Shown: in pieces, positions 16,891 to 25,136 of the stretch | How the letters are laid out: each line of letters begins with the position of its first letter | Numbering within the stretch: the stretch's first letter is position 1 | Assembly: GCA_902803685.1 (NCBI GenBank) | Contig: CADCQR010000070.1 | Location: 1-38,504, forward strand | Origin: an uncultured Erysipelotrichaceae bacterium | GTDB taxonomy: Bacteria; Bacillota_I; Bacilli_A; RF39; UBA660 | Direction of reading: 5' to 3' | Length of the DNA: 38,504 nt | Program-made: the position numbers and the translations under genes | Notes under the pieces: generated by a model | The model's database searches: none | The model's input: the letters and a program-made list of their open reading frames with translations, nothing else | What the model was told of the DNA's origin: nothing

Positions 16891-17211
16891 CTAATCATCC
16901 TCATTTAACAATTTAAAAAAGTAATCATTCAACTCATCATTTATATAACTTATCCTTAAATTTATCTTTTCTAAATTCTGACTATATGCAAAATATAAAG
17001 GTATTTCATTTAATTCAGTTTCCAATAGATTTAATTCTGTCTCAATATCAACACTAGGACATCTAATATATTTTTTTTGTAACGCTTTTATTTTATTAAT
17101 CTTTTGCATAATATAAGAATTATTTTTCATTTTGCCTTTTATTTCAATACAAGTCTTATATTCATCACTATTAATTATTGTATCCACTAAATCTTTTAAA
17201 GCTTCATCCAT
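16891..17211 (-). CDS. ricA: YlbF/YmcA family regulator RicA
   Basis: Helical cytoplasmic protein of 106 residues in the YlbF/YmcA superfamily. The first half reads DEALKDLVDTIINSDEYKTC, followed by a long helical region with KIKALQKKYIRCPS and a C-terminal helix. In Bacillus, RicA (YmcA) forms a complex with RicF and RicT that aids RNase Y-dependent mRNA processing and promotes sporulation, competence and biofilm formation. The assignment rests largely on position: it overlaps the end of miaB by eight bases and precedes cotE, exactly as in Bacillus. The conserved cysteines of the Fe-S-binding Ric proteins are only partly represented (Cys21 and Cys51), so cluster binding is uncertain. Confidence 0.82.
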   Translation of the reverse strand: MDEALKDLVDTIINSDEYKTCIEIKGKMKNNSYIMQKINKIKALQKKYIRCPSVDIETELNLLETELNEIPLYFAYSQNLEKINLRISYINDELNDYFFKLLNEDD

Positions 17212-18619
17212 CTAGTTCTCCGTCCAAACTCCAAGTCTTAGCACTTACAATTTTAACATTAACAATGTCCCCTATTTGTAAATCCACATCTGCTGAAAAG
17301 TTTATTAATTTATTAGTCTCACTATATCCGTAATACATACCTTTCTTACTAGATACGCCTTCAATTAACACAGGTAATACAGTTCCCTCAAGTTTTTTAT
17401 TATTCTCCAAGAAATAGCTATTAACAACTTCATTTAATCTTTGCAGACGTTTTTCTTTTTCCTCTTGCTTAGTATCGTCTTTTAACTTTTCAGCAGGCGT
17501 TCCCACTCTTGGACTAAATACAAAAGTGAAAGCATTATCATACTTACAATACTCAACTAAAGATAATGTCTCTTCAAAATCCTTCTCAGTCTCACCAGGA
17601 AACCCAACAATAATATCCGTACTAACAGATACACCGGGAATTGTCTTCTTAATCTTATCAAATAATTCCAAATAACTTTCTCTAGTATAGCGTCTTCCCA
17701 TCAACTTTAATATCCTACTAGAACCACTCTGCACAGGTAAATGTACACTAGGCATAACGTTTGAATATTTGGCAATCACCTCAATCATCTCATCAGTAAA
17801 ATCCCATGGATGAGAAGTAGTGAACCTTATACGCGCTATTCCTAGCTTTGCAACATCCTCTAATAAATTAGCTAAATTATAATCATCATATAGGTCCTTA
17901 CCATAAGCATTAACATTTTGACCTAGTAAAGTTACTTCCTTATAGCCATCATCAATAAGTGACTTTACTTCACTTAAAACATCTTCTTTCCTACGGCTTC
18001 GCTCTCTTCCTCTTGTATAAGGCACTACACAATATGTACAAAACTTATTGCAACCATATATTATATTGACATAAGCCTTATAACTATTAGCCCTAACTAT
18101 AGGCATTCCCTCCACTAAATCTCCTTCGCGACTTAAAACCTCAATCTGCTGCTTATTTTCTGCAATTGCTTTGTCCAAAATATTTGGTAAATCATACATA
18201 TTATGTGTCCCAAATACAAAATTAACAAACTTATAATCCTTTAATATTTCTTCAACTACAGAAGATTCCTGAGCCATACAACCACACAACCCTATTAAAA
18301 GATTTGGTTTACTCTGCTTTAGGTGTTTTAATCTACCCAACATCCCAAATGCTTTATTATGCGCATTTTCTCTTATTGAACAAGTATTTAATAGAACTAA
18401 ATCGGCATCTTCGTAATTTTCCTCTTCTACAAAGCCCAACAAACTGAATAAAGCCTTAATATTTTCAGAATCATGCTCATTCATTTGACAACCATAGGTC
18501 TTCAAGTGAAACTTCATTCCACAATATTTATTTTTTATAGAATCAGGAACCTCAAAACTTATTGTCCTATATTCTCTCCTGTCTCTAGTCCTAGCCTCTT
18601 TATAATCTGGTAATTTCAT
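17204..18619 (-). CDS. miaB: tRNA-2-methylthio-N6-dimethylallyladenosine synthase MiaB
   Basis: Radical-SAM methylthiotransferase modifying i6A37 in tRNAs that read U-starting codons. The 471 residues contain the N-terminal UPF0004 domain with three cluster cysteines (FHLKTYGCQMNEHDSE, LLNTCSIRENA, GLCGCMAQE), the radical-SAM motif CNKFCTYC in GCNKFCTYCVVPYTRGRE, the conserved TSHPWDF segment, and a C-terminal TRAM domain. I start at ATG 18619, six bases after GGGGAGG; an upstream GTG at 18634 lies within that ribosome site. It is coupled to ricA by an eight-base overlap. Confidence 0.97.
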   Translation of the reverse strand: MKLPDYKEARTRDRREYRTISFEVPDSIKNKYCGMKFHLKTYGCQMNEHDSENIKALFSLLGFVEEENYEDADLVLLNTCSIRENAHNKAFGMLGRLKHLKQSKPNLLIGLCGCMAQESSVVEEILKDYKFVNFVFGTHNMYDLPNILDKAIAENKQQIEVLSREGDLVEGMPIVRANSYKAYVNIIYGCNKFCTYCVVPYTRGRERSRRKEDVLSEVKSLIDDGYKEVTLLGQNVNAYGKDLYDDYNLANLLEDVAKLGIARIRFTTSHPWDFTDEMIEVIAKYSNVMPSVHLPVQSGSSRILKLMGRRYTRESYLELFDKIKKTIPGVSVSTDIIVGFPGETEKDFEETLSLVEYCKYDNAFTFVFSPRVGTPAEKLKDDTKQEEKEKRLQRLNEVVNSYFLENNKKLEGTVLPVLIEGVSSKKGMYYGYSETNKLINFSADVDLQIGDIVNVKIVSAKTWSLDGELDG

Positions 18620-18648
18620 ATACAGCCTCCCCACTTCAAGCTGAATAT

Positions 18649-18677
18649 ATATTAATACAATTTAGAAAATAAAACAA
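18649..18677 (-). promoter_or_regulatory. Possible promoter for miaB-ricA-cotE
   Basis: Minus-strand TTGTTT (18672-18677) and TAATAT (18649-18654), spacer 17. It overlaps the T tract of the terminator of the preceding gene, a compact arrangement. The boxes are only moderately close to consensus. Confidence 0.4.
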
Positions 18678-18702
18678 GACAAGATAAAATTATTATCTTG
18701 TC
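18666..18702 (-). terminator. Rho-independent terminator after the ankyrin gene
   Basis: Minus-strand GACAAGATAA, loop TAATT, TTATCTTGTC, then TTGTTTTATTTT. A perfect 10-bp stem that overlaps the stop codon of the ankyrin gene. Confidence 0.85.
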
Positions 18703-19393
18703 AAGCTACTAACATATTTAATGAAGATGTAATAATAGACTCCAAAGAATGAGACTTATTGTCCATTAACTCCGATCTAATTACACTCATATTATCCTTA
18801 ATTTGTTTTACCAAATCTTTCATACTTGGTTGCAAATCTTTTTTTGATAAGTTATTAACAATAACTTCTAAATTATTTATCTTAGAATACTTTCCATAGT
18901 AAGAATTTTTAATACAAGCATTAAATAATCTTTGAAAAGCAACTACATCAATATCATTAAATCTTTTATCCTCTAAAAATTTAAAAGCTGTATATAAATA
19001 ATTATTCTTTATAGCTTTATCCAATACAGTTTCACCTTTATTATTCTTTATGTTTGGCATAAAGTTACTTTTCTTTGTCAACTGCTCTACTATCTTTAAT
19101 GCAGCTAAAGAATCATCCTGAGCTAAAATATGTCCAAATGTATTTCCTTCAACATTCTGATGGTTTACATCCCAATTTTTCTTCTTCATCAACTGCAAAA
19201 CTAATTCATATTGTTTAGCTTTCAAAAGTCTTGTAACTATATCATTGCCAACACTGTCACACTGATTAACATTAATTTTATTATTATCAATCAATAATTG
19301 AATATCCTCAAAATCTCCCCTCCTAATTAAGGTAAAAATCAGGGCTGGTTCATCAGTACTATTATTAATCATATTTTTATCACTATCAATCAT
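18701..19393 (-). CDS. Ankyrin-repeat protein
   Basis: A 230-residue soluble protein starting MIDSDKNMINNSTDEPAL; ATG at 19393 has GAGGTG six bases upstream. It contains about four ankyrin-type repeats between roughly residues 15 and 150, recognisable from LIFTLIRRGDFEDIQLLID, then VNQCDSVGNDIVTRLL, then VNHQNVEGNTFGHILAQDDS, then PNIKNNKGETVLDKAIKNN. The last 80 residues are helical with no clear repeat. No signal peptide or membrane segment, so a cytoplasmic protein-binding scaffold is likely; partners are unknown. It is a stand-alone unit with a consensus promoter and its own terminator, which suggests constant and fairly strong expression. Confidence 0.82.
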   Translation of the reverse strand: MIDSDKNMINNSTDEPALIFTLIRRGDFEDIQLLIDNNKINVNQCDSVGNDIVTRLLKAKQYELVLQLMKKKNWDVNHQNVEGNTFGHILAQDDSLAALKIVEQLTKKSNFMPNIKNNKGETVLDKAIKNNYLYTAFKFLEDKRFNDIDVVAFQRLFNACIKNSYYGKYSKINNLEVIVNNLSKKDLQPSMKDLVKQIKDNMSVIRSELMDNKSHSLESIITSSLNMLVA

Positions 19394-19427
19394 CTTAAAC
19401 ACCTCTTTGTACACGTGACATTTATCT

Positions 19428-19456
19428 ATTATACTTGTAACCGCTCCACTTGTCAA
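19428..19456 (-). promoter_or_regulatory. Consensus sigma-A promoter for the ankyrin gene
   Basis: Minus-strand TTGACA (19451-19456) and TATAAT (19428-19433) separated by 17 bases. Perfect boxes. The spacer is unusually GC-rich for this genome. Confidence 0.85.
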
Positions 19457-19514
19457 ACGCCTTCATCTCCTCATAGCTATTATGGGTTTAAATAAAGGTT
19501 TTTATACAAAATTT

Positions 19515-19545
19515 TATGCAAAAAAAAGGTAGCAAAACTACCTTT
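19515..19545 (-). terminator. Rho-independent terminator after the ydjI-like gene
   Basis: Minus-strand AAAGGTAG, loop TTTTG, CTACCTTT, then TTTTGC. Begins about 12 bases after the stop codon at 19558 and closes the four-gene unit that starts at 23314. Confidence 0.88.
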
Positions 19546-19557
19546 ATTATACTAATC

Positions 19558-20649
19558 TTAATTTAATTTATTTCCACAGTTTGAACAGAAGTTTCCACCA
19601 TTGCTCTTAGTACCACAATTACTACAGAATACACCACCTTGCTGGTTAGAAGCTTGAGCATTGCTTACTTGTTGATTAACATTATTAACAGTAGCTCCAA
19701 ACATATTACCAGATGCCATATTCATCATACCAACACCCATGAATCCATTTACAGCGCCACCTTCATTTTTTGCAGCTTCAACAACAGCCTCTCCATAGCT
19801 TCCAACAAGCGTACCTTGCTGCATATATGCATTTGAAGACAACTCATAATGATCAATCTTCTTATTTGACTCATCATCTAATGTAACAGATTCTACTAAA
19901 AATCCTACAATACTCAATCCACGCTCTCTAATTGGTTGATCAAAAACTTTATCTTCCATTAAAGTTTTAATTTCATCTGTACTACTTGGAAGTTCAAGTA
20001 CAGGCACCTTATGATTAGAATTACCAAGCTCATTCAATACATTTTGGAAAGCACTAACAACCTCAGCACGCATTTGCTCAACAACATCTTCCCTTTTGTA
20101 TTCATCAGCTGTTCCAGCTATTCTGCTCATAAAAATTGCAGGATCAGAAACTCTAAATGTATATTTACCAAAACATTTAACGCTAACTCTCAAAGGAGTT
20201 ACAGCGCCAGTCATCTGATTTGGGATTGGATGGGACCAATCCTGGAAAGGAACAGGTGCTGGAGTCCCAAAATTATTATTCATAATTTCCTTTGAATTTA
20301 CATAATAAACAACCTGATCTTTACTAACTGCACCATTAAATGTAAAACGATTCCACATTTCTTTAAAAACTGCACCAAATTGACCAGCAAAAAATGTTGG
20401 TGATGATGATTGATCAAAAACATATGGACCAGACTCAGCTGTAGCATCTAAAACTTTACCACTCTGTACAATAATGGCAATTTGTCCAGGATCAACCTGA
20501 ATAATACTATCCTTAGAAATTACACCATTTTTTGTTGTAACCTTCTTCATTAAAATATCTTGTCCTAAATCCGGACACTTTATATACTCTTTCCATTGAT
20601 CATGAAGAGTACTACCTACTGCATTAACTGCGGCTCTAATTAAACCCAT
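19558..20649 (-). CDS. ydjI: SPFH-domain protein with C-terminal zinc ribbon, YdjI-like
   Basis: A 363-residue protein of the YdjI/virion-core-like SPFH group. It starts MGLIRAAVNAVGSTLHDQWK (ATG 20649, AGAGGT upstream; an upstream alternative lacks a ribosome site). The SPFH domain spans about 15-260, with QVDPGQIAIIVQSGKVLDAT, then FRVSDPAIFMSR and the helical part EQMRAEVVSAFQNVLNEL. A Gly/Asn/Met-rich linker (about 270-335) leads to a double zinc knuckle FCSNCGTK and FCSNCGNK at the end. In Bacillus subtilis ydjG-ydjH-ydjI follow pspA in an envelope-stress operon, and YdjI helps place PspA at the membrane. Here it is the third member of the same trio, 41 bases after the TPM gene; no pspA is in the window. 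Confidence 0.88.
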   Translation of the reverse strand: MGLIRAAVNAVGSTLHDQWKEYIKCPDLGQDILMKKVTTKNGVISKDSIIQVDPGQIAIIVQSGKVLDATAESGPYVFDQSSSPTFFAGQFGAVFKEMWNRFTFNGAVSKDQVVYYVNSKEIMNNNFGTPAPVPFQDWSHPIPNQMTGAVTPLRVSVKCFGKYTFRVSDPAIFMSRIAGTADEYKREDVVEQMRAEVVSAFQNVLNELGNSNHKVPVLELPSSTDEIKTLMEDKVFDQPIRERGLSIVGFLVESVTLDDESNKKIDHYELSSNAYMQQGTLVGSYGEAVVEAAKNEGGAVNGFMGVGMMNMASGNMFGATVNNVNQQVSNAQASNQQGGVFCSNCGTKSNGGNFCSNCGNKLN

Positions 20650-20690
20650 ATAACATACCTCTTTTCCATACAATTACATTATATACTATT

Positions 20691-21605
20691 TTAAAAGCGC
20701 TGTCCACCTTCTCCATGTGAACTTCCACCGCTTCCAGACTGTACTACACTTTCTCCACGAATATGTCTCCCCCTAGAATGATCATTATTAATTTTAACCT
20801 TATTAACATATGAATCCAAAAATAAATCTTTAACTTTCAAAATAGTTGCTGTATCTTTCTTCAAATATACCTTAGAATCACTTGCTTCATACTCAATCTT
20901 GTTCATTCTAGCCATTACTAATAACACCATAAGTGTAATAACAACCGCAACTATAAACGCCACAAAAAAAGCTTTATTATCCTGTACAACTTCCCCATTT
21001 TCATTAATAACCAAATTACCATCACGAGATATATCTATCCTAGAATAAGACAAAACTAAATCAATGAACCTACTTGTACCTGTAAAATATTGCTGCTTAT
21101 CGATATATTTATAAACGTTATCGAGAATATTACTATATCTACTATCTGTATATACATCAATAGCCTTTCCAGTTGTTGTCATATATATCTTTCCACTATC
21201 CCTATCAATTAAAAATAACACTCCCGAATGCTTATCACCTGTACCAAAAGTATTATAATCATAGAAGTCATCAGAATACTTTTGAGCAGAATGTTTATTA
21301 TTATACTTTATAGTAACAATTGCCAAATCTAAATTCGATTCTTTTATAAAAGTCTTAACCTTATCATAAAGTATCTTTTCTTCCTTATCAGTAAATAAAT
21401 CGGCAAAATCATATATTTTTTCAGTAGAATCAACAGCTGGAGTCAATAAAATATTACTTTTATTAGCTTCTGTTACAGTAACATAATCTGGAACCCTTAA
21501 ATTATCATTAGTTCTATCATAAGTTTTAGTACTTGCACTTACATTAAAACAATTAAAAATACAACATAGTATAAGTATAGCTGACGTAAGAAATCTCTTT
21601 CGCAT
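20691..21605 (-). CDS. ydjH: TPM-domain membrane protein, YdjH-like
   Basis: A 304-residue protein with an N-terminal signal-like hydrophobic stretch (MRKRFLTSAILILCCIFNCF), a TPM domain (about 65-180: KIYDFADLFTDKEEKILYDK, then LDLAIVTIKYN, GVLFLIDRDSGKIYMTTTGK), and a transmembrane helix at about 212-232. A cytoplasmic tail ends in a Gly/Ser-rich GSGGSSHGEGGQRF, typical of this group. ATG at 21605 has TAGGTGA upstream; an apparent GTG at 21614 lies inside that site. Start and the ydjG stop are five bases apart, so they are coupled. In Bacillus, YdjH forms a membrane platform with YdjG and YdjI. Phosphatase activity is sometimes attributed to TPM domains but should not be assumed here. Confidence 0.87.
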   Translation of the reverse strand: MRKRFLTSAILILCCIFNCFNVSASTKTYDRTNDNLRVPDYVTVTEANKSNILLTPAVDSTEKIYDFADLFTDKEEKILYDKVKTFIKESNLDLAIVTIKYNNKHSAQKYSDDFYDYNTFGTGDKHSGVLFLIDRDSGKIYMTTTGKAIDVYTDSRYSNILDNVYKYIDKQQYFTGTSRFIDLVLSYSRIDISRDGNLVINENGEVVQDNKAFFVAFIVAVVITLMVLLVMARMNKIEYEASDSKVYLKKDTATILKVKDLFLDSYVNKVKINNDHSRGRHIRGESVVQSGSGGSSHGEGGQRF

Positions 21606-21610
21606 AAAAA

Positions 21611-22645
21611 TCACCTACTTAATAATACAATTAATATTCCTATTGAAAAAATAATAAAAAATATTAATAATCCCCATAAAATACACTCTTTAATACCTAA
21701 GGGGACCTCTCCAAAAACTTTACCTGTTTGTCCATTCATAGCAAAAGTATAAAGCTTATTATTATATTTGATATTAACCATCCAAACAGGCAACATAATA
21801 TAACTTGTATTAATTCTTTTTAAATCTAAAGAATTACTCTTAACAATCTTATTATGATGTTTTACTGCTAAACTAGCATAATCAAAGCAAGTATCCATAG
21901 TACGTTGATTAGCCATTGCAAAAGCATCAATATCACTAACATCAGACTTTTCGGCTAAAAAATTGGCTAAATAATCATGCTTATATCTAGTCAAATCACC
22001 ATAATTAAAAGGCCCTATTAAATTTATTAACTCATCTTTAAATCTACTAGAGGCAGCAACTAATACCCTCTCATAATCAAGATGCACCTTAATATCTGCT
22101 TCATAATTAGAAGTTTTTGCATAATTATAATTAGAGTCAATCCAATGAGAAATGTCAGAGCACTTAAATAATACATTTCCATCACATGAAATGTCATAAG
22201 CCCAAAATGGAATATAAACACCTGAAATCTTTTCAACAGTACCAACTTGTTTAAATTTTCTAGGCATCAAAGACTTATTCTTAATAATGTGTAAGAATGA
22301 TGCCATGGCCTCATTTTTATTCTTTTTAAACGGAATTATAAAATCTGGTATCCTAAAAGAGTTTAACTTTTCCTTTAATATCTCAGTACTACCACAATAT
22401 ACACAAAAAGTCACAGTATTCGTACTATTGACAATCACATCAGAACCACATTTTTTACAACGAAAACTAGTAAATTCATCCATCTTAATACTAGAATTAA
22501 CAATGACATTACTGGTATTAACATATTTTGAACTAGCGGTCAAAACAGATTCCTTTTCACAATTCCTACATTCCCAGCTTTGACTAACTGGATTAAATTC
22601 TACTATAGCACCGCAAATTGGACACCTATTATTTAAAAATTCCAT
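21611..22645 (-). CDS. ydjG: Zinc-ribbon membrane protein, YdjG-like
   Basis: 344 residues. Two zinc ribbons stand at the N terminus: CPICGAIV with CRNCEKES (about 8-36) and CKKCGSDV with CVYCGSTE (about 58-88). A middle domain starts with RIPDFIIPFKKNKNEAMASF and includes GVYIPFWAYDISCDGNVLF and YIMLPVWMVNIKYNNKLYTF, the last two typical of TFIIB-type zinc-ribbon proteins. One strong transmembrane segment lies at the C terminus (about 320-342). Directly upstream of the TPM and SPFH genes, the order matches ydjG-ydjH-ydjI of Bacillus. ATG at 22645 has only a weak GGATGTGA site. It follows the acidic-repeat gene by 36 bases. Confidence 0.85.
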   Translation of the reverse strand: MEFLNNRCPICGAIVEFNPVSQSWECRNCEKESVLTASSKYVNTSNVIVNSSIKMDEFTSFRCKKCGSDVIVNSTNTVTFCVYCGSTEILKEKLNSFRIPDFIIPFKKNKNEAMASFLHIIKNKSLMPRKFKQVGTVEKISGVYIPFWAYDISCDGNVLFKCSDISHWIDSNYNYAKTSNYEADIKVHLDYERVLVAASSRFKDELINLIGPFNYGDLTRYKHDYLANFLAEKSDVSDIDAFAMANQRTMDTCFDYASLAVKHHNKIVKSNSLDLKRINTSYIMLPVWMVNIKYNNKLYTFAMNGQTGKVFGEVPLGIKECILWGLLIFFIIFSIGILIVLLSR

Positions 22646-22681
22646 TTACTATCACATCCCACAAACATTGTAAATTTCTTA

Positions 22682-23314
22682 TTAGAAAGATAACACCTCT
22701 ATATCATCAAGACTGCTTTTCATATACTTCTTTATTTTAGCCGAAAATGCCATATTCTTAGTTACATTTGGTCTTTCAATAATATCATCTTTATACAACT
22801 CAATAGGCTTTAAGCAATAATTTCTAGAAACTGCCTTATATAATTTAAATGCCTCACCATTTACAGCATCACTCAAATATTTTTCCTTTTTAATCTTTGT
22901 CGTATTACTTCTACTACATTTAATTCTACTTGTAGCATATTTATCTAACTTAGCCACTGAATTCATACCTTTCTTTATAGCATAAATTTTTGAAGCCTCA
23001 AGATTAAATACATCTTCAGAAAAAAATTTAGTTGCTTTTTTCCATAATTCGCCAATCATAGGTACATCAGAAGAATCTTCCTTTTTGGCTAACAAACTAT
23101 CAAAATATGAACTATCATCATCACTAGAAGAAAAATCAAAATCATCAAAATCATCAAAATCATCAAAATCACCTTGATTTTCAATTACCAAAGGAGGATA
23201 AAATCGATATTCATTCTCTATAAATTTCATAATCCAATTTATATATTTTTTACTACTATGAATTTTAGCAACCTTAGTAATATCCTTTGTAGATATATAA
23301 TCAACTTTAATCAT
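22682..23314 (-). CDS. Unknown protein with Asp-Asp-Phe repeats heading the ydjGHI-like unit
   Basis: No family recognised. 210 residues from ATG 23314 (GGGAG lies about eight bases upstream; the ATG two codons earlier is too close to that site). There is no membrane segment or signal peptide. Residues about 48-68 are an acidic low-complexity stretch built on D-D-F, from four tandem copies of a 9-base unit (plus strand, about 23133-23168), followed by Ser/Asp runs. The C-terminal half is basic and helical (KLDKYATSRIKCSRSNTTKI). It occupies the place held by pspA in the Bacillus operon but shows no long PspA-like coiled coil. Role unknown. Confidence 0.75.
   Translation of the reverse strand: MIKVDYISTKDITKVAKIHSSKKYINWIMKFIENEYRFYPPLVIENQGDFDDFDDFDDFDFSSSDDDSSYFDSLLAKKEDSSDVPMIGELWKKATKFFSEDVFNLEASKIYAIKKGMNSVAKLDKYATSRIKCSRSNTTKIKKEKYLSDAVNGEAFKLYKAVSRNYCLKPIELYKDDIIERPNVTKNMAFSAKIKKYMKSSLDDIEVLSF
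23133..23170. repeat. 9-bp tandem repeat (four copies) coding for D-D-F
   Basis: On the plus strand ATCATCAAA is repeated about four times without interruption inside the gene at 22682-23314. Copy-number change would add or remove three residues without a frameshift. Confidence 0.85.
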
Positions 23315-23341
23315 ACACATCGCTCCCTATTTTATATAAAT

Positions 23342-23350
23342 AGTATAGCA
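23342..23350 (-). promoter_or_regulatory. Extended -10 promoter for the ydjGHI-like unit
   Basis: Minus-strand TGCTATACT gives a TGN extension followed by TATACT (23342-23347). No convincing -35 box lies 17 bases upstream; TTGCTA is too far. It lies just after the serS terminator and 28 bases before the first start codon. Confidence 0.45.
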
Positions 23351-23371
23351 TAAAAACTCAAAAACTTATAG

Positions 23372-23402
23372 CAAAGTAAAAAAAGAGGAGATAATACTCC
23401 TC
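23372..23402 (-). terminator. Rho-independent terminator after serS
   Basis: Minus-strand GAGGAG, loop TATTAT, CTCCTC, then TTTTTTTAC. It starts about seven bases after the serS stop. Confidence 0.9.
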
Positions 23403-23409
23403 ATAAAAA

Positions 23410-24696
23410 TTACTTCTTTGCTTTAATAACTGTCAAACCACCCATATAAGGTTGCAAAACCTTTGGTACTAGAATACTTCCATCTTCTTGATAATTATTT
23501 TCAATTAATGCTATCAATCCCCTTGGTGATGCAACTACTGTATTATTCAAAGTATGTAAATAATAAGTTCCCTTTTCTCCTTTAGCACGAATTCCTAAAC
23601 GTCTAGCTTGTGCATCGCCCAAATTAGAGCAACTAGCAACTTCAAAGAACTTTTGTTGGCGTGGCGACCATGCCTCAATATCACAAGATTTAACCTTTAA
23701 ATCCGCTAAATCACCGCTACAACATTCTAACTGTCTTACCGGGATGTCCATATTACGGAAAATATTTACTGTAAATTGCCACATTTTATTATACCAATCC
23801 ATTGATTCTTCTGGTTCACATACAACAATCATTTCTTGCTTTTCAAATTGATGAACTCTATATAGTCCTCTCTCCTCTAATCCGTGAGAACCGCCCTCTT
23901 TTCTAAAGCAAGGAGAATAACTTGTCATATGAATTGGAAGTTCTTCTCTTTTAATTATCTGATCTTTAAACTTTCCAATCATAGAATGTTCAGAAGTACC
24001 AATTAAATACAAATCCTCACCTTCTATTTTATACATCATTGCTTCCATCTCAGGAAAAGACATAACCCCAGTTACGACATCACTATGAATCATAAAAGGC
24101 GGAATAGCATATGTAAAGCCATGTTCAATCATATAATCTCGTCCATATGCAATCATTGCTTCATGAAGCCTCGCAATATCACCCAATAAATAATAAAAAC
24201 CTTGACCAGAAGTTCTACCTGCTGCATCTTTATCCATTCCATTTAATGCATCAATGATGTCAGCATGATAAGGAATTTCATAACTTGGTACAACCGCTTC
24301 TCCAAATCTCTGAACTTCAACATTTTCTGTATCATCACGACCAATAGGAACTGACACATCCATAATTTGTGGAATAACCATCATCTTCTCTTTAATTTTC
24401 TTAGTAATTTCCTCTTGCTCAACTTCTAATTTTGAAATTTCTTCTGCGGATTCAGTAATTGTTCTCTTGACTTCCTCAGCCTCATCTTTTTTACCATCTT
24501 TCATCAATTTACCGATTTCACCGCTAAGTTTATTCTTATTTGCCTTTAACGAATCAACTTTAACCTGTACTTCTCTAGCTCTTTTATCAAGTTCAAAGAC
24601 CTCATCCACTAAAGGTAATTTTTCATCTTGAAATTTCTTTTTAATATTTTCCTTAACTAAATCTTTATTTTCTCTTATTAACTTAATATCTATCAT
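23410..24696 (-). CDS. serS: Seryl-tRNA synthetase
   Basis: Class II aminoacyl-tRNA synthetase, 428 residues, starting MIDIKLIRENKDLVKENIKK (ATG 24696, GGAGG six bases upstream; it begins one base after the DUF1653 stop). Residues about 25-105 are the long helical arm that grips tRNA-Ser. Class II motif 2 is visible as SPCFRKEGGSHGLEERGLYR and motif 3 as the NTVVASPRGLIALIE region, with GTSEHSMIG and FEVASCSNLGDAQARR between. Length is normal. It lies in one operon with the DUF1653 gene, under the T-box leader at about 24931-25131, so it is induced when tRNA-Ser is uncharged. Confidence 0.98.
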   Translation of the reverse strand: MIDIKLIRENKDLVKENIKKKFQDEKLPLVDEVFELDKRAREVQVKVDSLKANKNKLSGEIGKLMKDGKKDEAEEVKRTITESAEEISKLEVEQEEITKKIKEKMMVIPQIMDVSVPIGRDDTENVEVQRFGEAVVPSYEIPYHADIIDALNGMDKDAAGRTSGQGFYYLLGDIARLHEAMIAYGRDYMIEHGFTYAIPPFMIHSDVVTGVMSFPEMEAMMYKIEGEDLYLIGTSEHSMIGKFKDQIIKREELPIHMTSYSPCFRKEGGSHGLEERGLYRVHQFEKQEMIVVCEPEESMDWYNKMWQFTVNIFRNMDIPVRQLECCSGDLADLKVKSCDIEAWSPRQQKFFEVASCSNLGDAQARRLGIRAKGEKGTYYLHTLNNTVVASPRGLIALIENNYQEDGSILVPKVLQPYMGGLTVIKAKK

Positions 24697-24697
24697 T

Positions 24698-24925
24698 TTA
24701 ATCCTCCATAATAATTTCCTCAAATCGATATTTTTGTTTTACATCCGGATACTTATCATGATCTACTTCCGAGACAAACATATCATAGGGCCTTGCCAAA
24801 GTATCGCCATCATGCTCATAAATCACTAACTCTTTCAGGGTCTCGCTATCCTTAGCTATTGCGATAACAGTTACAATTATTCCTTTAAAATGCCTATATT
24901 TAGTACCAATCTTAATTTCCTTCAT
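24698..24925 (-). CDS. DUF1653 family protein
   Basis: 75 residues from ATG 24925, with GGAGG upstream; a longer reading to 24976 runs through the T-box terminator and is rejected. It has the DUF1653 pattern: KYRHFKGIIVTVIAIAKDSE, LVIYEHDGDTLARPYDMFV and a C-terminal YRFEEI. Small, soluble, probably a single SH3-like beta fold. Its function is not established. The gene sits between the T-box terminator and serS, one base from the serS start, so it is co-regulated with serine tRNA charging. A linked role in translation is inference. Confidence 0.88.
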   Translation of the reverse strand: MKEIKIGTKYRHFKGIIVTVIAIAKDSETLKELVIYEHDGDTLARPYDMFVSEVDHDKYPDVKQKYRFEEIIMED

Positions 24926-24930
24926 ATATC

Positions 24931-25131
24931 CTCCAAAAAAATAAAAAGGATGATACTCAAAGGAGTGCAAGTGCACGGTACCATCCTTACTTTAACTCAA
25001 TTAGATAACGGTATTACCCGGAATAAAATTCATCTATAGAGTAGATAAATAAGATTTTAATAGTGTTTTCACCAACCACACATTCTCTATAATTAAAAGT
25101 TCTTATTATTGATTCTAATCATCGACTTATG
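24931..25131 (-). promoter_or_regulatory. T-box riboswitch (serine, UCU specifier) for DUF1653-serS
   Basis: Read on the minus strand, this leader has the T-box core AAGGATGGTACCGTG (complement of 24974-24988) with a UGGU bulge for the tRNA 3' end. The competing terminator pairs AAGGATGGTAC (24978-24988) with GTATCATCCTT (24946-24956) and ends in TTTTTATTTTTTT. Upstream, the base of stem I can pair TATAGAG (25085-25091) with CTCTATA (25035-25041). Directly 5' of that second strand is UCU-A, placing the serine codon UCU (25043-25045) at the specifier position. The distal part of stem I includes GGTTGGTGAAAACAC. Uncharged tRNA-Ser should favour the antiterminator and switch on serS. Stem limits are approximate. 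Confidence 0.85.
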
Positions 25132-25136
25132 TAATT

